A stretch of DNA of 64,000 nucleotides from Marinihelvus sp942491555. Lineage in GTDB: Bacteria > Pseudomonadota > Gammaproteobacteria > Xanthomonadales > SZUA-36. Of this stretch, positions 7,796 through 17,313 are shown one piece after another. The notes beneath the pieces are model-generated. The model saw nothing but the letters and a program-made list of their open reading frames with translations, was not told the origin of the DNA and ran no database searches. Numbering within the stretch: the stretch's first letter is position 1; every line of letters starts with the position of its first letter. The stretch lies in NCBI GenBank assembly GCA_942491555.1, contig CALOBN010000006.1:124001-188000 (forward strand), read 5' to 3'. The translations under genes were made by a program, and so were the position numbers.

Positions 7796-10477
7796 ATGGA
7801 TTCGTGTCTTCGTCGAAATCGCTCAATATCGCATTTACTGCTGTTCGTATTATTAGCCTGTTTGGCCTCACAGTCCTCAGCAGAGGATTGTTCTGTTTCA
7901 TCCATTGAGCTTGAAACTCAAACGGATGTTGAGCAGTTTCAGTCTGTCTATGGACCCTGCGATCACATCACAGATTCGTTAGAAATAGCTCCCAGCCCGT
8001 TTGGTATGCATGACCACATCATCAACCTGGATGGACTTGCTGGGCTAGTGAGTGTTGGCGGTGCGCTCCGTATTACAGGTAACCCCTTACTTGGAGATTT
8101 GACTGGAATGTCTTCTCTTCGTGAGATTGGGACAACTGGAAACGGCGGGTTGACACTGGATTCCAACCCCCTGCTCGCTGACCTGTCCCCGCTTTCTGGT
8201 CTGACCAGCATCTCGGGCAGCCTGCGCATTTTGCAGAATAACTCGTTGGTTAACCTTGATGGCTTTCAAGGGCTGTCAACAGTGGACGGTTTGCTTGAGG
8301 TTTGGAACAACCCTGCCCTGGAAAGTCTCGATGGCCTTGAAAACGTAGCGTCGATCGAAGGTAACCTTCGTCTTTCTCAGAATGTTGTTCTACGGAGTCT
8401 CGATTCTTTTGAAAACCTGGCTTCAGTGGGCGGCTCGATTGAAGTAAAAGACAACAGCGTTTTGGGTGATCTCGACGGCTTGGCCGCTTTGCTTCGCGTA
8501 AATGGTGATCTGATACTTCAGGCCAACGCGTCGTTGGCGAATATTAACGGGCTGTCCAACATCAGCCAGGTAGATGGGGACCTTCGTTTCGCTCAGCTCC
8601 CTGCTTTGTCGGGACTTCAGGCACTGTCGTTACTGCAATCTGTTGATGGCAGTCTGGAAATCAACTCACTCCCTGCCCTGTCAAACCTCAGTGATCTTGC
8701 CGCTTTGGACGAAATTGGTGGTGAACTTCTGGTCAGCTATAACGATGCACTGCGGAGTCTCGACGGACTAAACAGTATTGACAGACTGCGAGCTATGAGC
8801 ATCTTCAGCAACAACACGTTAGCCAGTTTGGACGGGCTTGGTAGTTTAACGAGCATCGAGAATGACCTGGTGGTCGGCGGCAACCCCGCACTCAAGGACT
8901 TGGTCGGCCTCGCAGCACTGAGTGAAGTGGGCGGTAACCTTTCTATCGATAACAACCGAATAATAAAAGATTTACAAGGTCTCGAAGTACTCGCTTCGGT
9001 CGGTGGGCTTACGATTATCGACAACCCCGCCCTCGAAAGCCTCTCTGGCTTGGACTCCCTGGAATCTATCACAGGGCGCTTTTGGGTCAATTCGAACCCG
9101 TCATTGGTAAGCGTAAGTGGCCTGCCCGCGTTCACACGCGTCGGAGAGGTATGGATTGCACAGAATCCGGTTCTGGATCGCATTGAAGGTATGCCTAACC
9201 TGACGAATCTGGAAGGGTTTCTGAGAATAGAGTCCAATGAAGCGTTAAGCAGTATCGATGCGTTCGATAAGTTAAATCAGATTGAGAGTCTTAGGATTTC
9301 CGGCAACCCCGCACTTTCAGAGATTCCGGGTTTTGCGACACTCACCTCAATTGACCAAGACTTGGTTCTGTCTGGCACAGCCTTGACCGACCTGACCGTC
9401 CTGGGGAATCTCGTTTCCATCGGATCGGGACTGCGAATTTCCGCTAACGCTGAACTGACGTCACTGGAGGGTCTGGATAATTTGACCCAATTAGAGAGCC
9501 TTATGGTCACAGAGAACCGTTCGCTACTAAACCTGACTGGGATCGACCAAATCGACTTCGTTAGCGAGAGTCTCTCTGTATATGGGAACCCCGCCCTGCT
9601 CAACATTGATGGCTTAGGCTCACTGCTTTATGTCGGTGGACGCCTGATCATAGGCGAGAATGACTCGTTAATGAATATTGACGGCTTGGCCTTGCTGACT
9701 GATATAGAACTGGGTTTAGCGATCGTGAACAACAGTCAATTAGCCAACGTGGACGGACTTTCCGGGGTTGAACGCATTGGCTCAAATCTAGCTGTGAGCG
9801 GTAACGACGTGCTGGCCGATTTAAACGGCTTTGCTTCTCTCAACAGTCTGACAGGTGATCTGGAGATCACAAGAAACCCGATGCTTGCAGACCTGTCAGG
9901 CCTTGATGGTTTGTCATCAGTTGATGCGCTGGATATCCGGGACAATGAATCGCTGGAAAATCTGGATGGGCTTGCTTCGCTAAGCAGTATTGACTGGAGC
10001 CTCAACCTCAGGCTCAACCCGCAATTGGCAAACTGCTCTGGCCTTGCCCCTGTGCTCGGTTGGCCGCTCACAATCCACGACGAGACACTGGATTCAGTGG
10101 GTGGTTGGATCTTGTTCGAATCAAACGCGACAGGCGCACAGACACCGGATGACTGCCTTGCTGCCTACGTTCCACACCCTCTCGCAGGTAACGTTACGGG
10201 TTTGACCAGTGCCGGACTCGTACTACAAGTCAATACTGAAGACCCCATCGTTATTTCGCAAAACGGAGCTTTCGAATTTCCCCAGGGTTTTCTGGTGGGT
10301 ACGAGGTACATGGTGAAGGTTTTGTCTCTTCCGCTTGAATCTAACCTGTCGTGTACTGTTTTGAACGGGACAGGCATCATGCCCAGCAGACCGGTAGAAA
10401 ACATCGTTGTCGATTGCCAGACTATCACTCCGAATAATCCGATTTTCATGGATGGATTCGAAGCCGATGACGCGTAA
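7796..10477 (+). CDS. Giant exported receptor-L-domain / leucine-rich repeat solenoid protein
   Basis: About 893 residues from the ATG at 7796, which begins a signal peptide (SHLLLFVLLACLASQSSA, cleavage before EDC). The ORF extends upstream to 7730, but those residues lack signal character. Residues of roughly 50-770 are about thirty repeats of a 23-residue unit with consensus N..L..LDGL..L.SI.G.L.I, the pattern of receptor-L-domain-like leucine-rich proteins, forming a long beta-solenoid. A C-terminal domain (GNVTGLTSAGLVLQV..) with a likely disulphide follows. The last residues are NPIFMDGFEADDA; a terminal DGFE motif recurs in secreted proteins of related gammaproteobacteria and may be a sorting tag (inference). 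Base composition is AT-richer than its neighbours. Likely surface-exposed binding or adhesion protein. Confidence 0.9.
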   Translation: MDSCLRRNRSISHLLLFVLLACLASQSSAEDCSVSSIELETQTDVEQFQSVYGPCDHITDSLEIAPSPFGMHDHIINLDGLAGLVSVGGALRITGNPLLGDLTGMSSLREIGTTGNGGLTLDSNPLLADLSPLSGLTSISGSLRILQNNSLVNLDGFQGLSTVDGLLEVWNNPALESLDGLENVASIEGNLRLSQNVVLRSLDSFENLASVGGSIEVKDNSVLGDLDGLAALLRVNGDLILQANASLANINGLSNISQVDGDLRFAQLPALSGLQALSLLQSVDGSLEINSLPALSNLSDLAALDEIGGELLVSYNDALRSLDGLNSIDRLRAMSIFSNNTLASLDGLGSLTSIENDLVVGGNPALKDLVGLAALSEVGGNLSIDNNRIIKDLQGLEVLASVGGLTIIDNPALESLSGLDSLESITGRFWVNSNPSLVSVSGLPAFTRVGEVWIAQNPVLDRIEGMPNLTNLEGFLRIESNEALSSIDAFDKLNQIESLRISGNPALSEIPGFATLTSIDQDLVLSGTALTDLTVLGNLVSIGSGLRISANAELTSLEGLDNLTQLESLMVTENRSLLNLTGIDQIDFVSESLSVYGNPALLNIDGLGSLLYVGGRLIIGENDSLMNIDGLALLTDIELGLAIVNNSQLANVDGLSGVERIGSNLAVSGNDVLADLNGFASLNSLTGDLEITRNPMLADLSGLDGLSSVDALDIRDNESLENLDGLASLSSIDWSLNLRLNPQLANCSGLAPVLGWPLTIHDETLDSVGGWILFESNATGAQTPDDCLAAYVPHPLAGNVTGLTSAGLVLQVNTEDPIVISQNGAFEFPQGFLVGTRYMVKVLSLPLESNLSCTVLNGTGIMPSRPVENIVVDCQTITPNNPIFMDGFEADDA

Positions 10478-10777
10478 TCACTAGGCTGACTGTGGCATAG
10501 CATGGCCTGATTTACCTGTCCGTCAAACTCCGCACAACTCAGAGTCAAAAAGGCCGGATGCGCTGCATCGGCGCTCATTCGCTCCTCTAAGTTTCGACTG
10601 GAAGATTGTAGCAAAGGCGCAACTTGCACTCCCGCGCGCCACCATGGGCTTTCATGTTCAATGAGACGATGCGCTTGCCGGAGGCTCAAGGCGAATTTCA
10701 GCATCTTTTATGTCCCGCGAGTCATGTCACAATGACCGCCTGCCAGGTGGAAGGCGATTTTTGGGATACGTGCACAC
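10478..10777. other. Intergenic region upstream of lysAC
   Basis: 300 bp. A minus-strand frame starting at 10704 runs through this gap and into the end of the L-domain gene. Its first 70 residues look protein-like (an LIEHESPWWRAGVQVAPLL-type segment), but it has no ribosome-binding site and overlaps a real gene, so I do not call it. No terminator or promoter is convincing here. Confidence 0.3.
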
Positions 10778-13348
10778 ATGACGGGTAATGAAATGAGTTG
10801 GGTGGTTATGAAGTTCGGCGGCACCAGCGTAAGCACGGCGGAGCGCTGGCGCACCATCGCTGCGCGATGCGCACAGGAGCGGGCTGCGGGTCACCAGGTC
10901 ATGGTGGTGGTTTCCGCCCTGAGCGGGGTCACCGACCTGCTGTTGCAGCTGGCCGCGGCGCTTCCCGGCGAAGCCCGGGAAACCCTGCTCGCCGGGCTTG
11001 ATGCCCGCCATGCCGCCCTGGCGCAGGAACTCGCCGTGGAACCTGGAGCCCACTTCGAGGAAGAGCGCGAGCGTCTGCAGGTGCTGCTCGCACACCCGGA
11101 CAAAGCGCTTGAAGGCGAGGCCTGGCTCGCGGAACTGCAGAGCTTTGGAGAGCGCCTGTCCTCGGCCCTCGGCGCACGTATTCTCGCGACCCTGGGGCAA
11201 CAGCATTGTGTGCTTGATTCGGCCATGGATTTGCTCGCCGTGGACCTGGACGCCAGCGCCGGCCCGCTGGCGGCCTATTGCCACGAGGAGGCCGATGAGG
11301 CCATGGCCGCGCGCCTCGCTGCCGCCAGTCCGCTGCACATTACCCAGGGCTTTGTGGCCCGCGGACCCGAAGGTCGCCCCTGGCTGCTGGGCAGGGGCGG
11401 ATCGGATACTTCCGCCGCGCTGCTCGCGGCACGCCTTCAGGCCCGGGAACTACAGATCTGGACCGATGTGCCCGGCGTGTTCAGCGCGGATCCGGGCATC
11501 GTGCCCGGTGCACGTCTGCTGCGGCAGCTGAGCTACAGCGAGGCCCAGGAGTTCGCGGCCATGGGCGCGCGGGTGTTGCATCCGCCGTGTATCGGTCCCC
11601 TGCGCCGGCATGCGATTGCCCTGTCCATCCGGGACACGAACCATCCACAAGCGGAGCATACCGTTGTCGGTCCGCGTTCGGCGCAGACCGAGGGCCTGGT
11701 CAAGGGCGTGATAAGCCGCAGCGGCATCACGATCATTAATATGGAAAGCGTTGCCATGTGGCACCAGCCCGGCTTTCTCGCCGATGCCTTTGGCGTGTTC
11801 AAACGCCACGGCGTGTCCGTTGACCTGGTGTCCACTTCCGAATCCAGTGTCACCGTCAGCCTCGATCCGCGCCGCCCGGGGCGCGGACCCCAGCGGGGCC
11901 TCGAGGCCTGCCTGGCCGAGCTGTCGACACTGTGCGCGGTCAAGGTAAAAACCGGGCTGGTGGCCATCAGCCTGGTTGGTAACGCGATTCGCACGCTCCT
12001 TGGACGCCTGTCCGACGCGCTCGATATCTTCGAGGACCGGACCATTCACATGGTTACCCAGTCGGCGAATGATCTGAACTTCACCCTGGTGGTCGACCCC
12101 GGGCAGGCCACGCGCCTGGTGCAGAAGCTACACGCACGACTGATCGCACCAATTGCGGATCACCGCGACGAATTTGGCGCCAGCTGGTCGGAGCTCACCG
12201 CACCCGGCGGTGGCCGGCCACCCGGCTGGTGGGAAGAGCGCGTGGACCAGTTAGAGGATATTGCGGCTGAAGGGCCGGCTTACGTCTACGACCTGGGCAC
12301 CGTGCGCGCGGCAGCCCGGCGGCTGTTGGGGCTCAGCTCGGTGGACCGCGTGCTGTATGCGGTCAAGGCCAACCACCACCCGGCCATTCTGCGGGCCCTG
12401 TTTGCCGAGGGCGTGTACTTCGAATGCGTATCCCCGGGAGAAATCGAGCACATCCTCAGGGAAGTGCCCGATGCGACACCGGGGGATCTGCTGTTTACCC
12501 CCAACTTTGCACCGCGCGGCGAGTATGTTGACGCCCTCGAGCGCGGCGTTCGACTCACCGTGGATAACCTGTATCCGCTGCAGGCCTGGCCCGAGGTCTT
12601 TGCAGGACGTGAGCTGTTCCTGCGCCTGGATCTTGACGCCGGCCACGGCCATCACCGCAAAGTGGTGACATCCGGTGCCGCTTCCAAGTTCGGTATTCCC
12701 CTGCACCAGCTCGAGACCGTACGCGACATTGCCCGCGCGCAGCGGATCACCATTCGTGGCCTGCATGCGCACACGGGCAGTGGCGTCAGTGAGCCGGAAG
12801 TGTGGAAGCAGCAGCTGGAACGCTTTCTCGGGCTGCTCGGCGATTTCCCGGATGTCAGGGTCATCGACCTGGGCGGTGGGCTGGGTGTGCCGGAACGTCG
12901 CGACCAGTCGCCTTTCGACCTGGCGGCCCTGGATGCGCTCCTGCAACAGCTGCCGGTACCCGAAGGCGTCGAGATCTGGCTGGAGCCCGGACGTTACCTC
13001 GTCTCGGAAGCCGGGGTGCTGTTGGCGCGGGTCTGTCAGACCAAGTCCAAGGGCGAGCAGGCGTACCTGGGGATCGACATTGGTATGAATTCGCTGATGC
13101 GACCGGCCCTTTACGGGGCCTACCATGACATCGTGAATCTCGGCCGTCGCGGTGAGCCTGCCAACCGGCGCTATACCGTGGTGGGACCCATCTGCGAGAC
13201 CGGCGACATCCTCGGCGAGAGCCGGTTTTTACCGGAGAGCCAGGAAGGAGACGTGATACTGATTGCCAATGCCGGTGCCTACGGGCGGGTCATGGCATCC
13301 AACTACAACCTGCGTGCGCCGGCCCGGGAAGTGATTCTGGAGGACTAG
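10778..13348 (+). CDS. lysAC: Bifunctional aspartate kinase / diaminopimelate decarboxylase
   Basis: 856 residues joining the first and last enzymes of lysine biosynthesis. The N-terminal kinase (about 1-300) opens with MKFGGTSVS, the ATP/aspartate motif, and contains GRGGSDTSAA. Regulatory ACT-type segments occupy about 310-450. The C-terminal half (about 475-856) is a group IV PLP-dependent decarboxylase: the PLP lysine in YAVKANHH, the HTGSGV and GGGLGVPE phosphate-binding loops, EPGRYLV, and CETGDILG at the dimer active site. This fusion is known in Xanthomonas and Xylella. Starts at 10778, 10793 and 10808 are all in frame and none has a strong Shine-Dalgarno; the conserved part begins at the last. 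No other lys genes are adjacent. Confidence 0.95.
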   Translation: MTGNEMSWVVMKFGGTSVSTAERWRTIAARCAQERAAGHQVMVVVSALSGVTDLLLQLAAALPGEARETLLAGLDARHAALAQELAVEPGAHFEEERERLQVLLAHPDKALEGEAWLAELQSFGERLSSALGARILATLGQQHCVLDSAMDLLAVDLDASAGPLAAYCHEEADEAMAARLAAASPLHITQGFVARGPEGRPWLLGRGGSDTSAALLAARLQARELQIWTDVPGVFSADPGIVPGARLLRQLSYSEAQEFAAMGARVLHPPCIGPLRRHAIALSIRDTNHPQAEHTVVGPRSAQTEGLVKGVISRSGITIINMESVAMWHQPGFLADAFGVFKRHGVSVDLVSTSESSVTVSLDPRRPGRGPQRGLEACLAELSTLCAVKVKTGLVAISLVGNAIRTLLGRLSDALDIFEDRTIHMVTQSANDLNFTLVVDPGQATRLVQKLHARLIAPIADHRDEFGASWSELTAPGGGRPPGWWEERVDQLEDIAAEGPAYVYDLGTVRAAARRLLGLSSVDRVLYAVKANHHPAILRALFAEGVYFECVSPGEIEHILREVPDATPGDLLFTPNFAPRGEYVDALERGVRLTVDNLYPLQAWPEVFAGRELFLRLDLDAGHGHHRKVVTSGAASKFGIPLHQLETVRDIARAQRITIRGLHAHTGSGVSEPEVWKQQLERFLGLLGDFPDVRVIDLGGGLGVPERRDQSPFDLAALDALLQQLPVPEGVEIWLEPGRYLVSEAGVLLARVCQTKSKGEQAYLGIDIGMNSLMRPALYGAYHDIVNLGRRGEPANRRYTVVGPICETGDILGESRFLPESQEGDVILIANAGAYGRVMASNYNLRAPAREVILED

Positions 13349-13412
13349 CGCCTCGAATCCAAACTGGTTGCGGAGTTCGGCAGACCTGTGCGTTGTCAGC
13401 GACAATAGGCTC

Positions 13413-14708
13413 ATGACATTCATTCCATATCGAATTCTTTCCGGGCTGCTGATTTTTCTGGTTGCAGGCGAACTAATCGCGCACACGTCCACATCAACTT
13501 TTGCCAATAAGGTCATGCTGGACGTGCCCGCGCAGGCCACCAGCATGGCACCGCGGTTGACAGAACTATCCCCGGGGCGAGGCGTCCTGACATGGCTGGA
13601 GAAAAGTGACGCAGGCTACCATTTCCGATATGCGGTGTTCGATGGAACGCATTTTGGAAAACCCGGCACCATTTACGAGGGTGAAGGTTTTTTTGCCAAC
13701 TGGGCGGATACACCCGGTCTGACGGTCGCCAGTAACGGCACCTGGCTTGCACACTGGCTGCAACGCTCCGGGGTCGGGAAATACGCTTATGACATCATGG
13801 CAGTTATCAGCAGTGACCAGGGTCAAAGCTGGTCTGCGCCATTCTCACCGCACGACGATCAGACCCCCACGGAACATGGTTTTGTGAGCTACTTTTCGAC
13901 CAACTCAGGTCAGACCGGCATGGTCTGGCTGGATGGCCGGATGACCCGCCCCGATACCGCTGATCACTCCGGCGAAGCGCACCATGCCATGAGCGGCGGG
14001 GCAATGACCCTGCGGTCCGCGCTGGTCGACAGCAGCGGGCTTATCAGCGAAAGTGCACTGATCGATGCGCGGGTATGCGACTGCTGCAGCACGGCTGCCG
14101 GTCTTACCGATGAAGGCGTGGTGGTTATTTACCGCGACCGCAGCGAGACGGAAATTCGCGATATCAAGCTGGTGCGTAGAACTGCGGCGGGCTGGACCGA
14201 GCCGGTAGCAGTGCACGCGGATGGATGGAAAATCACCGGCTGCCCGGTCAACGGCCCGGCGCTTATTGCCCGCGGGAAGACTGTGATCGTCGCCTGGTTC
14301 ACCATGGCCGAAGATGTGCCGAAGGTGCGCATTGCCCGTTCTGAAGACAGCGGCCGAACCTTCGGGGCGCCTGTAGAACTGGACCCAGGTTCAGCGCTGG
14401 GGCGCGTTGACCTGGCCTGGACCGGCGATGGCTACGCCCTGAGCTGGCTTACCGAGTCTTCAGCAGGGCAAGGCGGCGAGGGCCTGATGCGCCTTGCACT
14501 TTTTGCAGAATCCGGCACGCTGAATTCGACGCTGAATCTGCTCCCTCTCAGCCATGATCGCAGTAGTGGATTCCCCAGGGTGCTGTATCTGGGCGAAGAC
14601 CGCTTGCTGCTCACGTGGACCGGTCAGTCGGATGAGACTGGCGAGGCGCAGGTCAAGGCTGCCGTGCTGACGAAACCGGACCCCCAGGTGAAACCGTTAC
14701 CTCAATAA
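13413..14708 (+). CDS. Exported sialidase-fold (BNR) beta-propeller protein
   Basis: 431 residues starting at the ATG of MTFIPYRILSGLLIFLVAGEL, a signal peptide or membrane anchor; an upstream in-frame start at 13368 adds 15 unlikely residues. The body consists of Asp-box-like sialidase repeats (SSDQGQSWSAP, SEDSGRTFGAP). A conserved-looking cysteine cluster VCDCC (222-225) and a later TGCPVNGP segment are typical of a group of uncharacterised proteobacterial sialidase-family proteins. Those cysteines could bind metal or heme-like cofactors or form disulphides; this is inference. The arginine triad of true sialidases is not evident, so enzymatic sialidase activity is doubtful. It follows lysAC by 64 bp but its function looks unrelated. 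Confidence 0.8.
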   Translation: MTFIPYRILSGLLIFLVAGELIAHTSTSTFANKVMLDVPAQATSMAPRLTELSPGRGVLTWLEKSDAGYHFRYAVFDGTHFGKPGTIYEGEGFFANWADTPGLTVASNGTWLAHWLQRSGVGKYAYDIMAVISSDQGQSWSAPFSPHDDQTPTEHGFVSYFSTNSGQTGMVWLDGRMTRPDTADHSGEAHHAMSGGAMTLRSALVDSSGLISESALIDARVCDCCSTAAGLTDEGVVVIYRDRSETEIRDIKLVRRTAAGWTEPVAVHADGWKITGCPVNGPALIARGKTVIVAWFTMAEDVPKVRIARSEDSGRTFGAPVELDPGSALGRVDLAWTGDGYALSWLTESSAGQGGEGLMRLALFAESGTLNSTLNLLPLSHDRSSGFPRVLYLGEDRLLLTWTGQSDETGEAQVKAAVLTKPDPQVKPLPQ

Positions 14709-14737
14709 GCAGGGTCCGCAATTAAGGACCGGCGGAA

Positions 14738-16300
14738 TCAAAGGCCGGTCAACACCGCCGCATAGATTTCGATCGCATCCCACAGATTCTGCAGGCGCAG
14801 GTTTTCGTTGGCGCCGTGCTGGTTATTGTCGTGGTTTGCGATGGGCAGAATCAGCACCGGGGTCTCGAGCACCTCTTCCACCACGAAGATGGGCAGGCTG
14901 CCGCCCATGGTCGGGGTCTGCACCAGCGTATCGTCCGAGAGGCGGTTGAGCACCGCGGACACCTCCCTGGCCAGCGGATCGCTCATATCCGCCCGGTAGG
15001 CCGGGTAACCGCCGGGTACCGGCCAGTCCAGCCTGGCCAGCTTGCCGTGGCGCTGACGGTCCTCAGGCGATGGCACTTGCTGGCCGTCCGGCAGCAGCGT
15101 GTAGCCCTGGGCCTCGATATGCCGCACCACCGCCGCGCGCAGATATTCCGGGGTCTGGTCCGGCACCAGGCGCAGACCGATATTGGCGGTGGCGGAAGTC
15201 TGAATCGCGTTGCGCGCGTCCGGCCCGACACCCCCGGATACGATCCCCTGCAGGTTGATCGCCGGACGCGAGATGGCGATCTCGACACGATCCTCCGTCT
15301 CCGGCTGCCCGATACCAAATTCGCCGACCAGGCGCTCGTCCATCACCGGGGATGCGGCAATGGCGGCAAGTTCTGCCTCGCTCAGGGGCCGCACCTGGTC
15401 GGTCAGGCCCTCGATAAGAATGTCCCCGTCGGGCGCACGCATGGTGCTGATCAGGGTCACGAGTTGCATAATCGGGTTAGGCGCCCAGTTGCCGTAATGC
15501 CCCGAATGGAGGGGCCGGTTGGCGCCGAACACGGTCAGGTCAAAGCCGACACTGCCCCGCACGCCGTACACCAGCTGCCAGCGACGGCTCTGGTGCATCG
15601 GGCCGTCGCAGAACAGCCACAGGTCCGAGGCGAGCTTGTCCCGGTGCTGCTCCAGCATGGCGCGCAGGTTGGGTGAGCCGGCTTCCTCCTCACCATCCAT
15701 GAAGACCTTCAGGTTAACGGTCGGCGCGATTCCCGCCTCCGCCAGCGCGGTCAGGGCGCCATGCAGGGCGATAATCGGTCCCTTGTCATCGCCGGCCGAC
15801 CGGGCAAAAATCCGCCAGTCCGGGTCGAGCGGGGCTTTAAGCGCTACCTCGCGCCCACCGCTCTCCACCATGTCCGTGCGCAGTACCGGTGTCCACGGGT
15901 CCGAGGCCCAGGCCGATGGGTCCACCGGCTGGCCGTCATAGTGGACGTAGATAAGTACCGTGCGCTGCGCCCCGGGCACGAGAAGTTCACCGAACACCGC
16001 CGGATTCGCGTCGGGCCGGCCGGGTATTTCGAGCAGCTCGGTGCGCATCCCGGCATCTGCCAGCAGGGCTGCTATGTGTTCAGCGTTGCGGCGAATATTG
16101 ACCTGGTCACTGGCCACGTTGGGGATGCTCAGCAGCTCTTCGAAGCGTTCGACGATCTCCACCTCCTGGGTCTCGCGCCATTCGCGCGCGGCCGTCGCGG
16201 CGCTCACCGGATCGGCAGAAATTGACGGTGCAATCAGCAAGGTTGCGAGCAGCAGCCCCAGAGATGCACCGGGGCGGCACAGGTTCAATCGCAAGGTCAT
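14738..16300 (-). CDS. Exported M20-family metallopeptidase
   Basis: 520 residues with a signal peptide (LGLLLATLLIAPSISA). It belongs to the M20/M25/M40 family of dinuclear zinc exopeptidases. Visible motifs are the first ligand and aspartate in YVHYDGQPVD, the bridging aspartate in SAGDDKGP, the catalytic glutamate and ligand in DGEEEAGSPN, and a late histidine in IANHDNNQHG. A dimerisation (lid) domain is inserted between about 240 and 400. The length is typical of periplasmic dipeptidases of this group. The gene is convergent with the 13413 gene (29-bp gap). It likely releases amino acids from short peptides in the periplasm, as do the S9 and DUF885 proteins nearby. Confidence 0.93.
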   Translation of the reverse strand: MTLRLNLCRPGASLGLLLATLLIAPSISADPVSAATAAREWRETQEVEIVERFEELLSIPNVASDQVNIRRNAEHIAALLADAGMRTELLEIPGRPDANPAVFGELLVPGAQRTVLIYVHYDGQPVDPSAWASDPWTPVLRTDMVESGGREVALKAPLDPDWRIFARSAGDDKGPIIALHGALTALAEAGIAPTVNLKVFMDGEEEAGSPNLRAMLEQHRDKLASDLWLFCDGPMHQSRRWQLVYGVRGSVGFDLTVFGANRPLHSGHYGNWAPNPIMQLVTLISTMRAPDGDILIEGLTDQVRPLSEAELAAIAASPVMDERLVGEFGIGQPETEDRVEIAISRPAINLQGIVSGGVGPDARNAIQTSATANIGLRLVPDQTPEYLRAAVVRHIEAQGYTLLPDGQQVPSPEDRQRHGKLARLDWPVPGGYPAYRADMSDPLAREVSAVLNRLSDDTLVQTPTMGGSLPIFVVEEVLETPVLILPIANHDNNQHGANENLRLQNLWDAIEIYAAVLTGL

Positions 16301-16360
16301 CGGGTCAGCTCCGTTTATTAACTTCGGTCAGGGTAAGGTGCGAGACTAAAGCAAATTGCC

Positions 16361-16458
16361 TCAGAAACGTATTTGGGGCGCTGAAGCGATTACCGGTTTC
16401 TGCATCTCCTGTGCCGCCCGCTCACCCACCGCCAAGGCTCCTTCAATAAGACCGCAGA
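16361..16458 (-). pseudogene. Remnant of a flavin amine oxidase C-terminus
   Basis: The minus strand encodes GLIEGALAVGERAAQEMQ and continues to a TGA at 16363-16361, with no start codon. This matches the extreme C-terminus of the amine oxidase at 17440-18501 (GLIEGALAAGEMAAQGM), the conserved end of that family. The homology stops abruptly at about 16459, directly beside the TTGGATCCGACCCC repeat half-site at 16462. I read it as the tail of a deleted paralogue. It lies just upstream of the M20 peptidase start. Confidence 0.6.
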
Positions 16459-16461
16459 AAA

Positions 16462-16480
16462 TTGGATCCGACCCCTTAAT
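16462..16480. repeat. TTGGATCCGACCCC repeat half-site
   Basis: The sequence TTGGATCCGACCCCTTAAT is nearly identical to the right arm of the inverted repeat at 20444-20510. Here the partner arm is missing. It marks the edge of the amine oxidase remnant. Confidence 0.55.
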
Positions 16481-16614
16481 ACTTAATATAGATTAAGACT
16501 TCTTAACAATATGCTTAAACTTTGTTTTGCATCACGTATATTTTTATTACAAAACATCAGGCTATAAAGTGATACAGTGGCGGATGGTGTTAATTTTCAG
16601 GGAGGTCAAGAACA

Positions 16615-17289
16615 ATGAAAAAAGTAATCATCGTATTACTGTTAGCCCTATCCAGCTCAGTTTCAGCACAAATTGATGAAAAAGCATCTCAAAACCTCTC
16701 TAACTCAGCCCCGATAGAAACACTGGAGGCTGCGGCTCCATTTTTTGGAAGTCTTGCCGGGGCGCCAACTTATAACCGAATTTTTGCTTCCGGTCCCTTC
16801 GTAGGATGTGATAACCCCAGCACTTTTTCGGCCACTGGCATCGGGATTTCTTTTGCATTGGTTCCGATCTACAGCCCCACAGGGGCAACACTGGTAGCAA
16901 GTCTTGACAACCCGGGCACTGACATCGGCGATCCCGTGCTCAGCGTCTACTGCGATCCGTTCGATGAATCAGATGCGTCGCTTAACCTGGCCGGCTATAA
17001 CGATGATTTCTTCGGGCTCATCAGTGCATTTGACGGCTCCGAAGGGATTGTTCTCGAGCCTAATACCCAATATTTTATGGTGGTCAGCCTTTTTGCTCCT
17101 GGCAGCATAGGCGGCGGCAACTTTGAACTCACGGTCGGTGCAACCTCACCTGGAGAAGACGTACTGTTTGGGTCACCGGCCTCGCTATCAGGGACTCAGC
17201 CAATTCCAGTTAACAACCCGGCACTCCTGGCGCTGTTGATTGCGCTGATGGCTGGCCTCGGTGTGTTTGCGGTTCGTCGCTTCGCCTGA
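16615..17289 (+). CDS. Secreted protein with IPTL-CTERM-like sorting tail
   Basis: 224 residues with a signal peptide (KKVIIVLLLALSSSVSA) and a C-terminal tripartite tail: PIPVNNP, one transmembrane helix (LLALLIALMAGLGVFAV) and basic RRFA. This is the arrangement of IPTL-CTERM or PEP-CTERM signals that are processed by an exosortase-like protease and associated with exopolysaccharide producers. The mature domain (about 25-190) is rich in Gly, Asn and Asp and resembles a pre-peptidase C-terminal-like beta-sandwich (DIGDPVLSVYCDPF, LEPNTQYFMVVS). A strong GGGAGG ribosome-binding site precedes the ATG, the upstream region is AT-rich, and a good terminator follows at 17314. It appears to be a well-expressed single-gene unit. 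Confidence 0.85.
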   Translation: MKKVIIVLLLALSSSVSAQIDEKASQNLSNSAPIETLEAAAPFFGSLAGAPTYNRIFASGPFVGCDNPSTFSATGIGISFALVPIYSPTGATLVASLDNPGTDIGDPVLSVYCDPFDESDASLNLAGYNDDFFGLISAFDGSEGIVLEPNTQYFMVVSLFAPGSIGGGNFELTVGATSPGEDVLFGSPASLSGTQPIPVNNPALLALLIALMAGLGVFAVRRFA

Positions 17290-17313
17290 CGTTCCGGCTA
17301 TTGGTTTGATTAG

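Noticed and set aside
10165..10704. 179-codon minus-strand frame over the end of the L-domain gene
   Set aside because: It overlaps a well-supported gene for more than half its length and lacks a ribosome-binding site.
12251..13126. 291-codon minus-strand frame inside lysAC
   Set aside because: Antisense shadow of a GC-rich coding region; no start signal and no recognisable domain.
14816..15676. 286-codon plus-strand frame over the M20 peptidase
   Set aside because: Shadow of a strongly supported peptidase gene on the other strand.
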